Shown: positions 45,186 to 58,076 of the stretch, piece by piece
Numbering within the stretch: position 1 is the first letter of the stretch
Layout: each line of letters begins with the position of its first letter
Origin: Streptomyces luomodiensis
Lineage (GTDB): Bacteria; Actinomycetota; Actinomycetes; Streptomycetales; Streptomycetaceae
Direction of reading: 5' to 3'
Assembly (NCBI RefSeq): GCF_031679605.1
Contig: NZ_CP117522.1
Location: 8,928,001-8,992,000, forward strand
Length of the DNA stretch: 64,000 nucleotides
Program-made: the position numbers and the translations under genes
The notes under the pieces: generated by a model
Databases searched by the model: none
The model's input: the letters and a program-made list of their open reading frames with translations, nothing else
Told to the model about the DNA's origin: nothing

Positions 45186-46239
45186 GGGCCGTTCCCCCGC
45201 CCTGGGTGGGACGTCCCGCCTCCCGGCGCATGGCCTCGACCACCGCTGCGGGTACGTCGATCGTGCCGCGTCGCAGTGTCTCCTCCCGGTGGGCGACCGA
45301 GCGGTCGAACGGCACCCGGACGGCGGCGCCGCCGTCGACCGGGCGGGTCGCCCGGATCGCGTCGGCGAAGGCCGCGACCCGCCGGCGGTAGTCCTCCGGG
45401 TCGGTCAGCACACCGGGATCGACCAGCAGGACGAGGAAGCCGCAGTCCGAAACGCCGGGCGGGTCGGCGGCCGCGCCGGCCATCATGCCGAGCAGTTGGA
45501 CGACCATCGCCAGCCCGGAACCCTTGTGCCCGCCCCACACGCCGAACGCGCCCTCCAGGGCGGCGGCCGGGTCGAGCGTCGGGGCGCCGGTGGCGTCGTA
45601 GGCCTGGCCGGGTTCCAGCCGCGCACCGAGCCGGGCCTTGAGCATCACCTCGCCGTACATGACCGACGCGGTTCCGATGTCCCAGATGACCGGCGCCGGT
45701 GTGGACGGGAAGCCGAACGCGATGGGATTGGTGCCGAACCGGCCCTCCGTACCTCCGTGGGGCGCCACCACCGCGGGTCCGCTGCCCGCGATCATTCCGG
45801 CGAGCCCGGCGTCCGCCGCCTTCTCCAGGTAGTAGGAGAACATGCCCGTGTACCAGGTGTTGCGGGCGCCGACCACCGCCACTCCGTGCGCACGGGCCTT
45901 TTCCACGGCCAGGTCCAGTGCGCGCATGCCGACGAGGTAGCCGACCCGGTCCCCGCCGTCGAGGCTCGCGGAGACCGCTGTCTCGGCGACGACCCGGATC
46001 GGGCCCGGGGGCTGTGGGGTGGTGCGGAGACGTTCCACCACCGACAGCGCGCGGGCGAGCCCGCCGAAGGACAGGCCGCGCAGTTCGCAGTCGAGCAGGT
46101 GGTCGGCGATGATCTCGGCCTCGGCGGCGCTGTGCCCGGCCCTGGCCATCGCGGCAGAGACCAGCGCGTGGGCCTCGGACGGGGTCAGCGTGGTCATGGG
46201 AGCGTGGTGTGGCGACGTCTTCGATTGCGTAGTGGTCAT
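45178..46239 (-). CDS. Ldh_2-family (malate/L-lactate/sulfolactate-type) dehydrogenase
   Basis: A 353-residue NAD(P)-dependent dehydrogenase of the MDH2/LDH2 family (not related to classical LDH). Signatures are NTWYTGMFSYYLEKAADAGL, GTNPIAFGFPS and GVWGGHKGSGLAMVVQLLG. Members act on malate, ureidoglycolate, 2,3-diketogulonate or sulfolactate. AAAGGAGAGG precedes the ATG. With an SsuD-like monooxygenase in the same operon, sulfolactate-type substrates are worth testing, but this is only inference. Confidence 0.85.
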   Translation of the reverse strand: MTTTQSKTSPHHAPMTTLTPSEAHALVSAAMARAGHSAAEAEIIADHLLDCELRGLSFGGLARALSVVERLRTTPQPPGPIRVVAETAVSASLDGGDRVGYLVGMRALDLAVEKARAHGVAVVGARNTWYTGMFSYYLEKAADAGLAGMIAGSGPAVVAPHGGTEGRFGTNPIAFGFPSTPAPVIWDIGTASVMYGEVMLKARLGARLEPGQAYDATGAPTLDPAAALEGAFGVWGGHKGSGLAMVVQLLGMMAGAAADPPGVSDCGFLVLLVDPGVLTDPEDYRRRVAAFADAIRATRPVDGGAAVRVPFDRSVAHREETLRRGTIDVPAAVVEAMRREAGRPTQGGGTAHD

Positions 46240-46287
46240 GACACACCTCTCCTTTGAGGTTGTCGGTCACCGGGATGTTCTCCGCCC

Positions 46288-46803
46288 TCAGGCGGCCGCG
46301 AGGTGGTGGTAGTGGCTTCGGAAGAACAGCAGCGGGGACGCCTCGGTGCGGGCGTCGAGATCGTCGACGCGGCCGATCACGATGTGGTGGTCACCGGCGT
46401 CGTGCACGGCCTCGATCGTGCAGGCGATCCACGCCACCACGCCGTCGATGACCGGATCTCCGTGGGGCCCCGGCTGCCAGGTCACACCGGAGAACTTGTC
46501 GCCGCCGGACACCGACAGCGCCCGGCAGATCCATTCCTGGTCGGTGGCGAGGACGTTCACGCAGAAGGTGCCGCGTTCGGCGATGGCGGGGAACGTCGAT
46601 GAACTCTTGCCCGGCAGGAACGCCACCAGCGGCGGGGTGAGCGAGACCGAGGTGAAGGAGGACACGGCCATGCCCACCGGTTTGCCGTCCGCGTCACGCG
46701 AGGTGATCGCGGTGATGCCGCTGGGGAAGTGCCCCAGAACCGATCGGAACCGGGTGGGATCGGGATCCTGCCGCGCGGAGTGAGCGAAGCGCGTTGTAAG
46801 CAT
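46288..46803 (-). CDS. Flavin reductase (HpaC/RutF type)
   Basis: The 171-residue FMN-binding split-barrel protein has FPSGITAITSRDADGKPVGM, SSFTSVSLTPPLVAFLPGK and a C-terminal LLFFRSHYHHL. It reduces FMN with NAD(P)H to feed the LLM monooxygenase. ATG 46803 was chosen; an upstream in-frame start at 46830 would extend into the promoter. First gene of the six-gene operon. Confidence 0.87.
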   Translation of the reverse strand: MLTTRFAHSARQDPDPTRFRSVLGHFPSGITAITSRDADGKPVGMAVSSFTSVSLTPPLVAFLPGKSSSTFPAIAERGTFCVNVLATDQEWICRALSVSGGDKFSGVTWQPGPHGDPVIDGVVAWIACTIEAVHDAGDHHIVIGRVDDLDARTEASPLLFFRSHYHHLAAA

Positions 46804-46837
46804 GCTTGGATAATATAAGCATGCGAACATATTGCAA
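46800..46837 (-). promoter_or_regulatory. Promoter and MarR operator of the LLM operon
   Basis: A perfect inverted repeat GCATGCTT-N9-AAGCATGC (46800-46807, 46817-46824) overlaps the minus-strand -10 TATTAT (46810-46815) and the start codon. A -35 TTGCAA lies at 46832-46837, 16 bp away. The mRNA would begin at or next to the ATG (leaderless). The AT-rich core stands out against the GC background, and the divergent MarR protein is the likely ligand-responsive repressor. Confidence 0.65.
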
Positions 46838-46882
46838 GAGGGCTGATACCTCGGACCCCGGTCCTGCCACTACGCTGCACCT

Positions 46883-47407
46883 GTGACAGACCCCCTGCCG
46901 TACATCAGTCCCATGAACGACGACCGGCCCCCGTCACGGGCGGCGACCGGCATGGACGAGGCGTCCTCGCTGATCGACGCGGCCTTCAGGCTCGAGCGAG
47001 CGGTCACCAGGATCGGGAACACCCGGCTGCGGCCGTGGAATATGACGCTGTCGAGCTACACGGCGCTGCGGATCCTCGCCGGGCAGCCCCAGCTCAGCCT
47101 CGCCCAGCTGTCACGGCGCTGCTACGCCCGGCCGCAGACCATGACCCGGATCGTCACCCAGCTGGAGAACCGCGGCTTCGTGGCCCGTGGCGCACACCCG
47201 GAAAGCGAACGTGCGCTGTCGCTGAAGGTCACCGAGGCGGGCCTGGCGGCATTGGAGCAGATGGGCGCCGAGGTGCTCAAGATCAGCGACACGCTGAACG
47301 CCACGCTCGGCCTGGAGGACATCGTGGCGGCCGACCGGAGCCTGCGGCGGGCCGCGCTCGTGGTCGAGAACGAGCTGCGGGAGATGAAGCGGCCGGACGA
47401 AGGCTGA
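46883..47407 (+). CDS. MarR-family transcriptional regulator
   Basis: A 174-residue regulator with winged helix LSLAQLSRRCYARPQTMTRI and wing ARGAHPESERALSLKVTEAG, with long N- and C-terminal dimer helices. The start GTG 46883 lies about 7 nt after a TACGCT -10-like box at 46871, so a leaderless message is possible; ATG 46913 is an alternative. It faces the six-gene operon and likely represses it from the inverted repeat at 46.8 kb. Confidence 0.85.
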   Translation: MTDPLPYISPMNDDRPPSRAATGMDEASSLIDAAFRLERAVTRIGNTRLRPWNMTLSSYTALRILAGQPQLSLAQLSRRCYARPQTMTRIVTQLENRGFVARGAHPESERALSLKVTEAGLAALEQMGAEVLKISDTLNATLGLEDIVAADRSLRRAALVVENELREMKRPDEG

Positions 47408-47418
47408 GACGGCCGAGC

Positions 47419-47447
47419 CGGCGGCCGGAACCCCCTTCCGGCCGCCG
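47419..47447. terminator. Stem-loop terminator after MarR gene
   Basis: 12-bp arms CGGCGGCCGGAA and TTCCGGCCGCCG, loop CCCCC, 11 bp after the MarR stop. Confidence 0.78.
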
Positions 47448-47456
47448 ACTCCCGCG

Positions 47457-47541
47457 CCCCGAATCGGGCGACTCCCCGAATCGGGCGACTCCCCGGAACG
47501 GGCGACTCCCCGGAACGGGCGACTCCCCGAATCGGGCGACG
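47457..47541. repeat. Five tandem 17-bp repeats
   Basis: Units CCCCGAATCGGGCGACT (47457, 47474), CCCCGGAACGGGCGACT (47491, 47508) and CCCCGAATCGGGCGACG (47525) run without gaps. Each contains a CCCG-N3-CGGG dyad that can form a small hairpin. The array fills the gap between the convergent MarR and kdpC genes and may act in transcription termination or as a binding array. Confidence 0.88.
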
Positions 47542-47544
47542 CCA

Positions 47545-48213
47545 TCACCTCTTGGCCACGAGATCCCTGAGCGCGATGTTGAGTTCGAGGACGTTCACCC
47601 GCGGCTCGCCGATGAATCCGGCCACCCGGCCCTCGGTCGTGTCCTCGACCAGCTTCTCCACCTGGGCGACCGGCAGTCCGTTCCGCGCGGCGACCCGGTG
47701 GACCTGGAGCCGCGCGTACCGCGGGGAGATGTCCGGGTCCAGGCCGGAGCCGGAGGACGTCACCGCGTCGGCGGGGACCTGGGACGGCTTGACGGTGTAG
47801 CCGGGCACCGAGTTGGCCTTGATGACCGCGGCCTTGGCGTCCTCGACCCGCCGGCGGAGGTCCTCGCTGTCGGCGGAGAGGTTGGTGGCTCCGGACAGCA
47901 GCAACTGGTACTGGGTGTTGACGCTGTTGGTGCCGAGGCCACCCGCCGGGCGTCCCTGGAACCATCGGAGATCGGGCTCCGGGGCCTGCCCGCCCTTTTG
48001 CGGCGGCAGGTTGTACGACTGCCCGATCAGGGAGGAGCCGACGACCTCGCCGTTCGCCGTGACCTCGGAGCCGTTCGCCTTGTCGGGGAACAGGCCCTGG
48101 GCGATGCCGGTGACCACCAGCGGATAGATGACGCCCGTCACCAGGGTCAGCATGAGGAGGGCGCGCAGACCGGCCCCGAGCAGCCGGGCGGTGTTCATGA
48201 CGGAGTGGTTCAT
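47545..48213 (-). CDS. kdpC: Potassium-transporting ATPase subunit KdpC
   Basis: The 222-residue KdpC has one N-terminal transmembrane helix (GLRALLMLTLVTGVIYPLVV), then GSSLIGQSYNLP, a family WFQGRPAG segment, and TSSGSGLDPDISPRYARLQV. It stabilises the KdpFABC complex and influences affinity. It starts 5 bp after the kdpB stop. Last gene of kdpFABC here; the kdpDE sensor/regulator genes are not in the window. Confidence 0.93.
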   Translation of the reverse strand: MNHSVMNTARLLGAGLRALLMLTLVTGVIYPLVVTGIAQGLFPDKANGSEVTANGEVVGSSLIGQSYNLPPQKGGQAPEPDLRWFQGRPAGGLGTNSVNTQYQLLLSGATNLSADSEDLRRRVEDAKAAVIKANSVPGYTVKPSQVPADAVTSSGSGLDPDISPRYARLQVHRVAARNGLPVAQVEKLVEDTTEGRVAGFIGEPRVNVLELNIALRDLVAKR

Positions 48214-48218
48214 GGCGA

Positions 48219-50356
<2,138 letters not shown>

Positions 50357-50360
<4 letters not shown>

Positions 50361-52021
50361 GCCAGCCCCTCGGCCAGCGGCCCCAGCGCCAGGGCCGGGA
50401 AGTACGTCAGACCGGTGATGATCAGGATCGCGCCCGTCAATAACCCCGTGAACAGCGGCTTCTCGGTGCGCAGCGTGCCCGCGGTGGCCGGGACCGGCCG
50501 CTGCCCGGCGAGCGAGCCCGCGAGCGCCAGGACGAAGACCATGGGCAGGAAGCGGCCGAGCAGCATCGCGAGCCCGGTCGTGGTGTTGAACCAGTCGGTG
50601 TTCGCGTTCAGGCCCGCGAAGGCCGACCCGTTGTTGTTGGAGGCGGAGGTGAAGGCGTACAGCACTTCGGAGAAGCCGTGTGCCCTGGAGCCCAGCATCG
50701 AGTGCGGTGGCGTCGGCAGGGCCATGGAGACGGAGGTGAGGACCAGCACCAGCGCCGGGGTGATCAGGATGGAGCAGGCCGCCAGCTTGATCTCACGAGG
50801 ACCGATCTTCTTGCCCAGGTACTCGGGCGTCCGGCCGACCATCAGCCCCGCGAGGAACACCGCGATGACCGCCATGATGAGCATGCCGTAGAGGCCCGAA
50901 CCGGTACCGCCGGGCGCGATCTCACCCAGCATCATGCCGAGCATGGTGATACCGCCGCCCAGCCCCGTGAACGAGGAGTGGAAGGAGTCCACCGCCCCGG
51001 TCGAGGTGAACGTGGTGGACACCGCGAAGATCGACGAGGCGCCGACGCCGAAGCGGACCTCCTTGCCCTCCATCGCGCCACCGGCGGCCTGGAGGGCCGG
51101 GCCGTGGTGGGCGAACTCGGTCCACATCATCAGGGCGGTGAAACCGGCCCAGATGGTGACCATCGTCGCCAGGATCGCGTAGCCCTGCCGGACCGAGCCG
51201 ACCATGATCCCGAAGGTGCGGGTCAGGGCCAAGGGGATGACCAGGATCAGGAAGATCTCGAAGAGGTTGGTGAACGGGGTCGGGTTCTCGAACGGATGGG
51301 CGCTGTTGGCGTTGAAGTAGCCGCCGCCGTTGGTGCCCAGCTCCTTGATGGCCTCCTGCGAGGCGACCGCACCGCCGTTCCACTGCTGCGAGCCGCCCAT
51401 GAACTGGCCCACCTCGTGGATGCCGGAGAAGTTCTGGAGGGCGCCACAGGCCACCAGGACGACCGCGGCGATCGCCGCGCCGGGCACCAGGACACGGACC
51501 GTGCCGCGCACCAGATCGGCCCAGAAGTTGCCGAGCTCTCCGGTGCGCGACCGCGCGAAGCCGCGCACCAGCGCCATGGCGACCGCGATGCCGACCGCGG
51601 CCGACACGAAGTTCTGCACCGCCAGACCGGCGGTCTGTACGACGTGGCCCATGGTCTGCTCGCCCGCGTACGACTGCCAGTTGGTGTTCGTCACGAACGA
51701 CGCGGCCGTGTTGAACGCCTGCGCCGGCTCGATCGAGGAGAACCCGAGCGAACCGGGCAGGCCGCCCTGGAGCCGCTGCAACAGGTACAGGAAGAGCACC
51801 CCGGCCGCCGAGAAGGCCAGCACCCCGCGCAGATACGCGGCCCAGCGCATCTCGGTGTCGGGGTTGGCACCGATGCCCCGGTAGAGCCACCTCTCCACGC
51901 GCCAGTGTGTGCCGGAGGAGTAGACCTTGGCCATATAGGTGCCGAGGGGGACGTAGGCGAGCGCCAGCGCCCCTACGAGGGCGAGCAGCTGGAGCACGCC
52001 GGCGAGTACGGGACCCATCAC
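50357..52021 (-). CDS. kdpA: Potassium-transporting ATPase K+-binding subunit KdpA
   Basis: A 554-residue, about ten-helix membrane subunit related to K+ channels. Selectivity-filter-type loops are recognisable in [33 protein letters not shown] and [15 protein letters not shown]. It forms the ion path. A TTA leucine codon occurs near the 3' end (complement of 50441-50443), which in Streptomyces needs the bldA tRNA. GTG 52021 or ATG 52018; KdpF ends 5 bp upstream. Confidence 0.94.
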
Positions 52022-52026
52022 CGCTC

Positions 52027-52116
52027 TCAGAACCTCTCCGGGAAGATCAGGGCGAGGACGAGATAGCCCAGCAGGGCGACGGCCACGACCAGGCCGACGA
52101 CGTATTCGGCGGTCAC
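52027..52116 (-). CDS. kdpF: Potassium-transporting ATPase subunit KdpF
   Basis: A 29-residue single-helix peptide: [20 protein letters not shown] followed by LALIFPERF, a clear KdpF. The GTG start overlaps the stop of the 27-residue peptide gene (GTGA). It stabilises the Kdp complex. It is too short for standard ORF filters. Confidence 0.88.
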   Translation of the reverse strand: MTAEYVVGLVVAVALLGYLVLALIFPERF

Positions 52117-52196
52117 AGCTTCGTCACCCCCTTGGCGACGAAGGCCACCAGCGCGAACACCGCGATCGTGGTGACGACGAAGGCCAGATCGGCCAT
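52113..52196 (-). CDS. 27-residue membrane peptide preceding KdpF
   Basis: [20 protein letters not shown] then AKGVTKL: one hydrophobic helix with a basic end. AGGAG lies 7 nt before the ATG and its stop overlaps the kdpF start by GTGA, so it is translationally coupled and first in the operon. Size and composition are KdpF-like. Comparable ORFs occur in front of kdpF in other actinomycetes as far as I recall, usually unannotated. An accessory subunit or leader-peptide role is possible. Confidence 0.65.
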   Translation of the reverse strand: MADLAFVVTTIAVFALVAFVAKGVTKL

Positions 52197-52557
52197 CGCG
52201 AGCTCCTGGAAGAGGTCGGGAAATCCGCAAGCGGATCGGATGCACAGCAGGAAACCCCGCCCATTGGCCGGATTCGAGCGTCGTTGACGGGTCCCATACG
52301 GCCCTCCGCACGCCTTTGACGCGCCCCTTACGCCCCCGCGCGACGTTCCGGACGCACGCCGGACGACCCCTTCCCTCCGGGGGTTCGAACTCTGACCGCG
52401 CGGGGCGGGGCGCCACGCGCGAGCGCGGACGACGGTACGGCCGTGCGGAGGTGTAGCCCCGGCCGCTTCCGGGCACCCGCGCCCCAGCAAGGATCACGCC
52501 TACCAGGACAGCGGGCCCGGTTCGCACCCTCTGGCCGGGCCGCGGAACAGGAAGGCC
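52197..52557. other. Divergent promoter region between kdp and clp genes
   Basis: This 361-bp stretch has no convincing gene. It should hold the kdp promoter (minus) and the clp promoter (plus). I saw no obvious inverted repeat, HAIR box or riboswitch core. Confidence 0.4.
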
Positions 52558-55107
<2,550 letters not shown>

Positions 55108-55172
55108 CACGCACGGCCCACCGCCGTATCGTGGAAAACAAGGCGAAACGGCCGGAAAGGAGTGCATCGGAC

Positions 55173-55439
55173 ATGGATCAGAGGAACCCGAACGCGGACC
55201 CCGACCGCACTCCTGGGCTCCGGCCGGGCGAAGCGGACCCCGACCGCACTCCTGGGCTCCAGCCGAGCGGGCTCGTACCCCCGGGGGAGACCCCACCGGC
55301 CGAAGGCAGCACCCCGGACGCGGGTCCGCAGGAGACGTACAACCCCACGAAAGGCTGGGCGAAGGGACCCACGATCGTCATCCTCGCCCTGGTGGTGCTG
55401 TTCGTGGCCTTCTGCCTCGCGTTCGCGATCACCCTCTGA
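55173..55439 (+). CDS. DUF6480 family small membrane protein
   Basis: An 88-residue protein with an acidic/Pro-rich N-terminus, then the hallmark ETYNPTKGWAKGP and one C-terminal helix (TIVILALVVLFVAFCLAFAI). The segment DPDRTPGLxPxxA is duplicated (residues about 8-20 and 21-33), from a 28-bp exact repeat. DUF6480 proteins are typical of Streptomyces and often lie near Clp or stress genes. Function unknown. Confidence 0.8.
   Translation: MDQRNPNADPDRTPGLRPGEADPDRTPGLQPSGLVPPGETPPAEGSTPDAGPQETYNPTKGWAKGPTIVILALVVLFVAFCLAFAITL
55194..55260. repeat. 28-bp exact direct repeat inside the DUF6480 gene
   Basis: The same 28 bases occur at 55194-55221 and 55233-55260, a 39-bp period, giving a 13-residue in-frame duplication. 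Confidence 0.8.
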
Positions 55440-55483
55440 GGGCGGGGCCCGTCAAAGGGCCTATGCCTATGAGGGCCTATGAG

Positions 55484-55518
55484 AGGGGGTCCGGGCCTCG
55501 AGCGGCGCCGGACCCCCT
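55484..55518. terminator. Stem-loop terminator between convergent small genes
   Basis: AGGGGGTCCGG (55484-55494) pairs with CCGGACCCCCT (55508-55518) over 11 bp around a 13-nt loop. Confidence 0.72.
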
Positions 55519-55552
55519 GTCTGGGTTTCCTCAGTCGGCTTCGGCCGGCGGA

Positions 55553-55786
55553 TCAGCCGCCGACGCGGGCCTTCAGCAGCCGCTTGCCCAGCTCGGCGCC
55601 CTTGCGGCTGTCGGCCTGGGCCTTGCGGAACAGCTCCGCGACCTCGGTGTCGTTGGCGCGTTCCGCGTCCTGGATGTAGGTCTCCATGCGCAGCGCGTTG
55701 CTCAGGCACGCCTCGACGTACCAGATCAGGTTGTAGTCCTTGTCCTTGGTGCCGGTGGCCTCGCCGGTCTCGGCCGTGTGGGTCAT
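55553..55786 (-). CDS. Small helical hypothetical protein
   Basis: A 77-residue, mostly helical protein (YNLIWYVEACLSNALRMETY; DTEVAELFRKAQADSRKGAE). AAAGGAGAGACGCC gives a strong ribosome-binding site before ATG 55786. The amphipathic pattern recalls short ferritin-like helices but lacks metal ligands. Function is unknown; it lies between stress-type genes. Confidence 0.65.
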   Translation of the reverse strand: MTHTAETGEATGTKDKDYNLIWYVEACLSNALRMETYIQDAERANDTEVAELFRKAQADSRKGAELGKRLLKARVGG

Positions 55787-55926
55787 GGCGTCTCTCCTTT
55801 CCCGTGACGCGTCGCCGAGTGCCCCTGATCGCCGTGGTGATGCGTAGGTGCGCCGCCACATCGCACCCGACGTTCGCCTTTCGCGGTGGCCGGGAAAACG
55901 TGCAGGGACGCGAAGGAGGTCTGTTG

Positions 55927-56445
55927 ATGCGTGAGGACGACCACGAGGCGCCGGGAGAGGACGGCCGGGAGGCGCGGTCCGGCCGGGTGGAGACCAGGGA
56001 GGAGCGGGCCGACCGCAAGTGGGCCGAGCTGCTCCAGGAGGTGAGGGTGACGCAGACGGGCGTGCAGATCCTGTTCGCGTTCCTGCTCACGGTCGCCTTC
56101 ACCCCGCGCTTCCAGGGCCTCGGCCAGGTGGACCGGACGATCTACGTGGTGACCGTCCTGCTCGGCGCGGCGGCCACCGGCGCGTTGATCGCACCGGTCT
56201 CGTTGCACCGGATCGTCACCGGCCGGCGGCTGAAGCCGGAAACGGTGGACTGGGCCGCCCGCTTCACCATGGCCGGGCTGGTGCTGCTGCTGTGCACGGT
56301 GGCGTCGGCGCTGCTGCTCATCCTGCGCGTCGTGGTGGCCCACAGCACCGCGTACTGGCTGGCGGCCGCCGCCCTGTTGTGGTTCGTGACCTGCTGGTTC
56401 GTGCCCGCCGTCTGGCTTTTCCACCGGTCGCGCAAGGGGCGCTGA
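55927..56445 (+). CDS. DUF6328 family four-helix membrane protein
   Basis: A 172-residue protein with four transmembrane helices after an acidic N-terminus: QTGVQILFAFLLTVAFTPRF, VVTVLLGAAATGALIAPVSL, AGLVLLLCTVASALLLILRV and LAAAALLWFVTCWFVPAVWL. VTQTGVQILFAFLLT is typical of the DUF6328 family. GGAGGTCTGTTG precedes the start. Function unknown. Confidence 0.8.
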   Translation: MREDDHEAPGEDGREARSGRVETREERADRKWAELLQEVRVTQTGVQILFAFLLTVAFTPRFQGLGQVDRTIYVVTVLLGAAATGALIAPVSLHRIVTGRRLKPETVDWAARFTMAGLVLLLCTVASALLLILRVVVAHSTAYWLAAAALLWFVTCWFVPAVWLFHRSRKGR

Positions 56446-56527
56446 GGGGCCCGGAGAACCACACCGGTCGGGGGCCGGGTCCGGTGTCGCACGGTTTTCC
56501 TTCCCTGCGGCGGGGCACCCGCCGGGC

Positions 56528-58006
56528 ATGGATCACAAGCAGGCTCCCGTCCTGGAGGCCCTCGCCCGCTACCACGAGCGCGGGTCACTCCCGTTCACAC
56601 CGCCCGGACACAAGCAGGGCCGGGGCGCCGACCCCGAGGTCGTCAAGATCCTGGGCGACGACGTGTTCCGCGCCGACGTCCTCGCCTTCGGCGGCCTGGA
56701 CGACCGGCTTCAGTCGGACCGTGTGCTGGAGCGTGCGGAGGCCCTGATGGCGGACGCCGTGCACGCCGAGCACACCTTCTTCACGACCTGTGGCAGTTCG
56801 CTCTCCGTCAAGGCGGCGATGCTGGCGGTCGCCGGCCCCCACGAGACCCTGCTGGTGGGCCGGGACGCGCATAAATCAGTGGTCTCCGGCTTGATCATCT
56901 CCGGGGTCCGCCCGGTCTGGGTGGAACCCCAATGGGACGCCGACCGCCACCTCGCCCATCCACCGTCCGCCGAGTCCTTCGAGCGGGCCTTCGACGCGCA
57001 TCCGGAGGCCAGGGGCGCTCTGGTGACCAGCCCCACCCCGTACGGGGCCTGCGCCGACCTGGCGCGGATCGCCGAGGTGTGCCACCGGCGCGGGCGCCCG
57101 CTGATCGTCGACGAGGCGTGGGGAGCGCATCTGCCGTTCTGCTCCGAGCTGCCGAGCTGGGCCATGGACGCGGGCGCCGACGTCTGCGTGACCAGCATTC
57201 ACAAGATGGGCAGCGGTCTGGAGCAGGGCTCGGTGTTCCATCTGCGGGGCGATCTGATCGACCCGGCCGTGCTGAAGTCCTGCGCCGATCTGCTCGGCAC
57301 CACCAGCCCGTCCGTGCTGCTGTTCGCGGGCATGGACGGGTGGCGTCGGCAGATGGTGACAGGCGGCGAGGACCTGCTCGGCGCGGCCTTGCGGCGGGCG
57401 CATGCGGTGCGCGAGGAGATCGAGGCCATCGACGGTCTGCACGTGGACGGGCGGGCGGACTATGTGGGCCCCGGCCTCGCCGCCGACTTCGACCCGCTGC
57501 CCGTGGTCATCGACCTGACCGGGCTCGGGGTGAGTGGCTACCGGGCGGCCGACTGGCTCCGGGAACACCACGACGTCAACGTCCACCTGGTCGACCACCG
57601 ACGGATCAGCACCCAGCTGACCCACGCGGACAACGACTCGACGACCGGCGCGCTGCTGGCGGCGCTGCGCGAGCTGGCCGACCACGCCGACGAACTGCGG
57701 CCGGCTCCTGAAGTGGCCGTGCCGGCACCGGGCCGGTTGCGGATGGAGCAGTCCCGCCTGCCGCGCGACGCCTACTTCGGCTCGGTGGAGGACCTGCCCG
57801 TGGAGCGGGCGGCGGGCCGGGTGGCGGCCGAAATGGTCACTCCCTACCCGCCGGGCATCCCGGCCGTGCTGCCCGGTGAGGTGCTGGCCCAGCCGGTCCT
57901 GGACTATCTGCGCACCGGAGTGGAGGCCGGGATGAACCTCCCCGACGCGGCCGACCCCACCCTGCACACCATCCGGGTCCTGGTCGAGGGGACCGGAGCC
58001 GACTGA
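56528..58006 (+). CDS. PLP-dependent Orn/Lys/Arg decarboxylase, short (Bacillus SpeA-like) form
   Basis: A 492-residue fold-type I PLP enzyme. Features are RGSLPFTPPGHKQGRGADPE at the N-terminus, TTCGSSLSVKAAMLAVA, PLIVDEAWGAHLPF (pyridine-N Asp) and the Schiff-base Lys in TSIHKMGSGLEQGS. The C-terminal domain ends with TPYPPGIPAVLPGE. It lacks the response-regulator-like wing domain of inducible enterobacterial enzymes. Substrate may be lysine or arginine. The diiron-protein gene follows after 70 bp, so the two may be co-transcribed. Confidence 0.86.
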   Translation: MDHKQAPVLEALARYHERGSLPFTPPGHKQGRGADPEVVKILGDDVFRADVLAFGGLDDRLQSDRVLERAEALMADAVHAEHTFFTTCGSSLSVKAAMLAVAGPHETLLVGRDAHKSVVSGLIISGVRPVWVEPQWDADRHLAHPPSAESFERAFDAHPEARGALVTSPTPYGACADLARIAEVCHRRGRPLIVDEAWGAHLPFCSELPSWAMDAGADVCVTSIHKMGSGLEQGSVFHLRGDLIDPAVLKSCADLLGTTSPSVLLFAGMDGWRRQMVTGGEDLLGAALRRAHAVREEIEAIDGLHVDGRADYVGPGLAADFDPLPVVIDLTGLGVSGYRAADWLREHHDVNVHLVDHRRISTQLTHADNDSTTGALLAALRELADHADELRPAPEVAVPAPGRLRMEQSRLPRDAYFGSVEDLPVERAAGRVAAEMVTPYPPGIPAVLPGEVLAQPVLDYLRTGVEAGMNLPDAADPTLHTIRVLVEGTGAD

Positions 58007-58076
58007 CACACCGCCCGGCGAAGCCGAGGTGCCCGATGAGGAAGATGAGGAAGAGGAACGGAAGGAAGGACGGACG

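Noticed and set aside
47457..47541. CRISPR array
   Set aside because: Direct 17-bp repeats have no spacers between them and no cas genes are nearby.
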